Positions 62,159 through 64,000 of a DNA stretch of 64,000 nt are shown here, piece by piece (the first letter of the stretch is position 1; each line of letters opens with the position of its first letter). Both the position numbers and the translations under genes were made by a program. The notes under the pieces were generated by a model. That model did not search any database and was not told the DNA's origin. It saw only the letters and a list, made by a program, of their open reading frames with translations. Source of the stretch: Pontibacter ummariensis (lineage in GTDB: Bacteria > Bacteroidota > Bacteroidia > Cytophagales > Hymenobacteraceae); NCBI RefSeq assembly GCF_900188175.1, contig NZ_FZOQ01000003.1, positions 282,623-346,622 on the forward strand, written 5' to 3'.

Positions 62159-63400
62159 ATGAGTAAGCTTAGAGTCGGGATTATAAAGGAAGGAAAAGTA
62201 CCTGTGGACAAGCGTGTACCGCTTACCCCGAAGAAGTGTGTGGAGGCACTGCAAAAGTTTCCGGAAATGGAAATCGCGGTACAGCCAAGCGACGTGCGAT
62301 GCTTCACGGATGAAGAGTATGAGGAACTGGGGATTACCCTGCAACAGGACCTGACAAGCTGTGACGTACTGATGGGGGTGAAGGAAGTACCCTTTGAGCA
62401 GCTTATCCCGGACAAGACTTACCTGTTCTTCTCCCACACCATTAAAAAGCAGCCTCATAACGCGAAACTGCTGCGTGCTATTCTAGACAAGAACATCACG
62501 CTGATAGACTATGAAACGCTGAAAACAGCAGAAGGGCAGCGAGTAGTAGCCTTTGGTCGTTACGCAGGTATCGTCGGGGCCTATAACGGGATACTGACGT
62601 ATGGCAAAAAGCACGGCCTGTTTAACCTGAAGCCAGCCTACCTGTGCCATGAAATGGAAGATATGCAGGAGGAGTACTTTAAAGTGAAGTTGCCTCCTAT
62701 AAAGATTGCCGTTACTGGGGGAGGTCGTGTGGCAGGAGGAGCCATGGAAGTGTTGGATAAGATGGGGATAAAAAAGGTGAGCGTGTTCGATTACCTGTAC
62801 AAGCAGTTTTCAGAGCCTGTTTATGCGCAGCTGCACACCGGTGATTATAATGCCCGCCCTGATGTGGAGGTGTGGGATTCACCGGATTTCTATGCGAACC
62901 CTCATTTATATAAGTCTACCTTCCGGAAGTTTACTCGGGTAACAGATATACTACTAGCCTGCGCCTACTGGGATCCGAAAGCACCTAGGCTCTTTACAGA
63001 GGAAGAAACCCGCTATTCAGATTTTAGAATCAACACCATCGCGGATATTACTTGCGACGTGAACGGTTCCATTCCTTGTACCAAACGTGCAACTACTATT
63101 CCAGATCCAGTCTATGACTATAACAAGGAGACAGGAGAATTGGAACCACCTTTTACAAGTCCGGACAACATCACCGTGATGGCAGTCGATAATCTTCCCT
63201 GCGAACTACCGCGCAATGCTTCCAGGGATTTTGGAAGACTCTTAATTGATAATGTATTCCCGCATTTCTTTAATGGAGATAAGGATGGTGTACTGGAGAG
63301 AGGGACCATTGCAAAAGGCGGAAAACTGACCGAGCGCTACAGTTATCTACAAGGGTATGCAGACAGTGCCACAGCAAATAGGAAAGAGGAGCTAGCATAG
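62159..63400 (+). CDS. Lysine-forming saccharopine dehydrogenase-like protein (AlaDH/PNT fold)
   Basis: A 413-residue protein. It starts like Ala-dehydrogenase/transhydrogenase-fold enzymes (KLRVGIIKEGKVPVDKRVPLTP). The central Rossmann part has IAVTGGGRVAGGAMEVLDKMG, and SDFRINTIADITCDVNGSIP follows. This order matches the NAD-dependent L-lysine-forming saccharopine dehydrogenase (LYS1) group seen in fungi and some Bacteroidota. The true substrate is inferred. The GTG at 62150 is possible, but the ATG at 62159 has AGAAGGTG spaced as a Shine-Dalgarno, unusual for this phylum. A terminator follows. Confidence 0.82.
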   Translation: MSKLRVGIIKEGKVPVDKRVPLTPKKCVEALQKFPEMEIAVQPSDVRCFTDEEYEELGITLQQDLTSCDVLMGVKEVPFEQLIPDKTYLFFSHTIKKQPHNAKLLRAILDKNITLIDYETLKTAEGQRVVAFGRYAGIVGAYNGILTYGKKHGLFNLKPAYLCHEMEDMQEEYFKVKLPPIKIAVTGGGRVAGGAMEVLDKMGIKKVSVFDYLYKQFSEPVYAQLHTGDYNARPDVEVWDSPDFYANPHLYKSTFRKFTRVTDILLACAYWDPKAPRLFTEEETRYSDFRINTIADITCDVNGSIPCTKRATTIPDPVYDYNKETGELEPPFTSPDNITVMAVDNLPCELPRNASRDFGRLLIDNVFPHFFNGDKDGVLERGTIAKGGKLTERYSYLQGYADSATANRKEELA

Positions 63401-63450
63401 TAAAGCTTTTCTAGCTTTGACTATTCAATGTTGTTCCTTCTTTCCCTGGC

Positions 63451-63490
63451 AAAAAGCTCCCGTCGGACAGGCGGGAGCTTTTTCTTTTTT
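63451..63490 (+). terminator. Terminator after the saccharopine dehydrogenase-like gene
   Basis: Perfect 12-base arms AAAAAGCTCCCG (63451-63462) and CGGGAGCTTTTT (63472-63483), then CTTTTTT. Confidence 0.93.
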
Positions 63491-63724
63491 CCTTAGCGAA
63501 AGCTCATCAGCTGTTGAACTTCGTGGAGTTGGTCTTAGGTTACCTCCGAGCGGTGGGGGAGACTCCAGCGACTAGGCGGTAAAAGGGGATGGCTGGGTAA
63601 AGCAATCCTGCCAAGGAAAAACCCCAGGTCCCGCATTTGCTGTTTTTCTCCAGCGCCGGGGAAAAAGAATCTCCCACTGCCTGAGCCACTTAGCCTTTTG
63701 CTAGCGCTGATCTTCCCTTGGGCC
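63491..63724. other. Intergenic region before the tandem promoters
   Basis: About 230 bases with no recognised gene or RNA. It is purine-rich in parts (GGTGGGGGAG near 63553, AAGGAAAAACCCC near 63614). It probably belongs to the upstream part of the promoter array that follows. Confidence 0.4.
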
Positions 63725-63754
63725 TTGCCTCTAGGGAAACTTTGCCTACCTTTG
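63725..63754 (+). promoter_or_regulatory. Tandem promoter P1
   Basis: TTG (63725-63727), exactly 19 bases, then TACCTTTG (63747-63754). The start region reads GCGCTCCCTTCGGCAGGACA, similar in layout to P2. Confidence 0.85.
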
Positions 63755-63847
63755 CGCTCCCTTCGGCAGGACAGGGGCAGCGATAACAGGGGCCGTAGCG
63801 AGCATTAGCAGGCAAAGGGAAAAAGAGAAAAACCTCTCCCCTGGTGC

Positions 63848-63877
63848 TTGCAAAACGAAAAACTCTTCTTACCTTTG
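63848..63877 (+). promoter_or_regulatory. Tandem promoter P2
   Basis: TTG (63848-63850), exactly 19 bases, then TACCTTTG (63870-63877), identical in both elements to P1. The start region is GCAGCCCGCTTCACAAGGAA. Confidence 0.87.
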
Positions 63878-63959
63878 CAGCCCGCTTCACAAGGAAGGGG
63901 AGGCCTGGCACACTTCTTGAATAAAGAAAGAGCTGGTCAAAAAAAATAAAAGAAAAAGC

Positions 63960-63990
63960 TTGGTGGTTTAGAGAGAAACACCGAACTTTG
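63960..63990 (+). promoter_or_regulatory. Tandem promoter P3
   Basis: TTG (63960-63962), 20 bases, then GAACTTTG (63983-63990). The following GCAGCCCGC is the same as after P2. The -7 box is weaker than in P1 and P2. The window ends here, so the transcribed gene is not seen. Confidence 0.65.
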
Positions 63991-64000
63991 CAGCCCGCAA

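Noticed and set aside
63690..63911. 73-residue minus-strand frame near the window end
   Set aside because: Covers the promoter array P1-P2, Arg/Ala/Pro-rich by chance, no support as a gene.

Overview
The window looks like chromosomal DNA of a Bacteroidota member of order Cytophagales, most like Hymenobacteraceae (Pontibacter-like). This rests on family content: type IX secretion (PorP/SprF, a type B sorted giant adhesin, a PorE-like OmpA protein), DUF5686, DUF4136 and DUF4407 proteins, a fused E1 alpha/beta dehydrogenase and YtxJ. It also rests on promoters of the Bacteroidota form TTG-N19-TAnnTTTG. No phage, insertion sequence, CRISPR array, tRNA or rRNA gene was recognised. Most of the sequence is housekeeping DNA of roughly balanced GC; one AT-rich gene stands out.

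Layout. 1-4.2 kb: F-type ATP synthase operon atpB(partial)-E-F-H-A-G, without beta and epsilon genes. 4.3-9.2 kb: PafA-like phosphatase, pyrophosphatase, a UbiA-like membrane protein and the NAD(P)HX repair enzyme. 9.7-11.8 kb: GDP-L-fucose pair, with the synthase gene broken by a 10-base deletion. 12-15.3 kb: DUF5686 outer-membrane protein and a PAP2 phosphatase. 15.5-20.8 kb: complex I genes nuoA-B-C and nuoD on the minus strand, split by a plus-strand block containing an AT-rich MrcB_N/HNH nuclease gene and a small membrane protein/prohibitin pair. 21-30 kb: thioredoxin/NHL protein, assorted small enzymes and membrane proteins, serine dehydratase alpha, a lipoprotein and DUF4407. 30-33.4 kb: archaeal-type asparagine synthetase divergent from an AsnC/Lrp regulator, then YciI and an aminotransferase. 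33.9-37.7 kb: LutB, M28 peptidase, IspF. 38-40.5 kb: MarR with an aldo/keto reductase and an Old Yellow Enzyme, with matching palindromic operators. 40.7-47.5 kb: M16 peptidase, fused E1, small secreted proteins, YtxJ, OsmC, lipoyl synthase. 48-54.9 kb: a 1307-residue ice-binding-domain adhesin, PorP/SprF and an OmpA/PD40 protein. 55-63.4 kb: TonB receptor, two DUF4136 lipoproteins, glycine dehydrogenase and a lysine-forming saccharopine dehydrogenase-like protein. 63.7-64 kb: three tandem strong promoters with similar start regions, probably the leader of an rRNA operon lying just beyond the window.

The most notable points are the nuclease island splitting nuoC from nuoD, the MarR operator/promoter pair, the T9SS ice-binding adhesin with a perfect 191-base internal repeat, the asparagine synthetase/AsnC pair, the broken fucose synthase and the tandem promoter array. 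All family calls are from reading the translations; no search was run.
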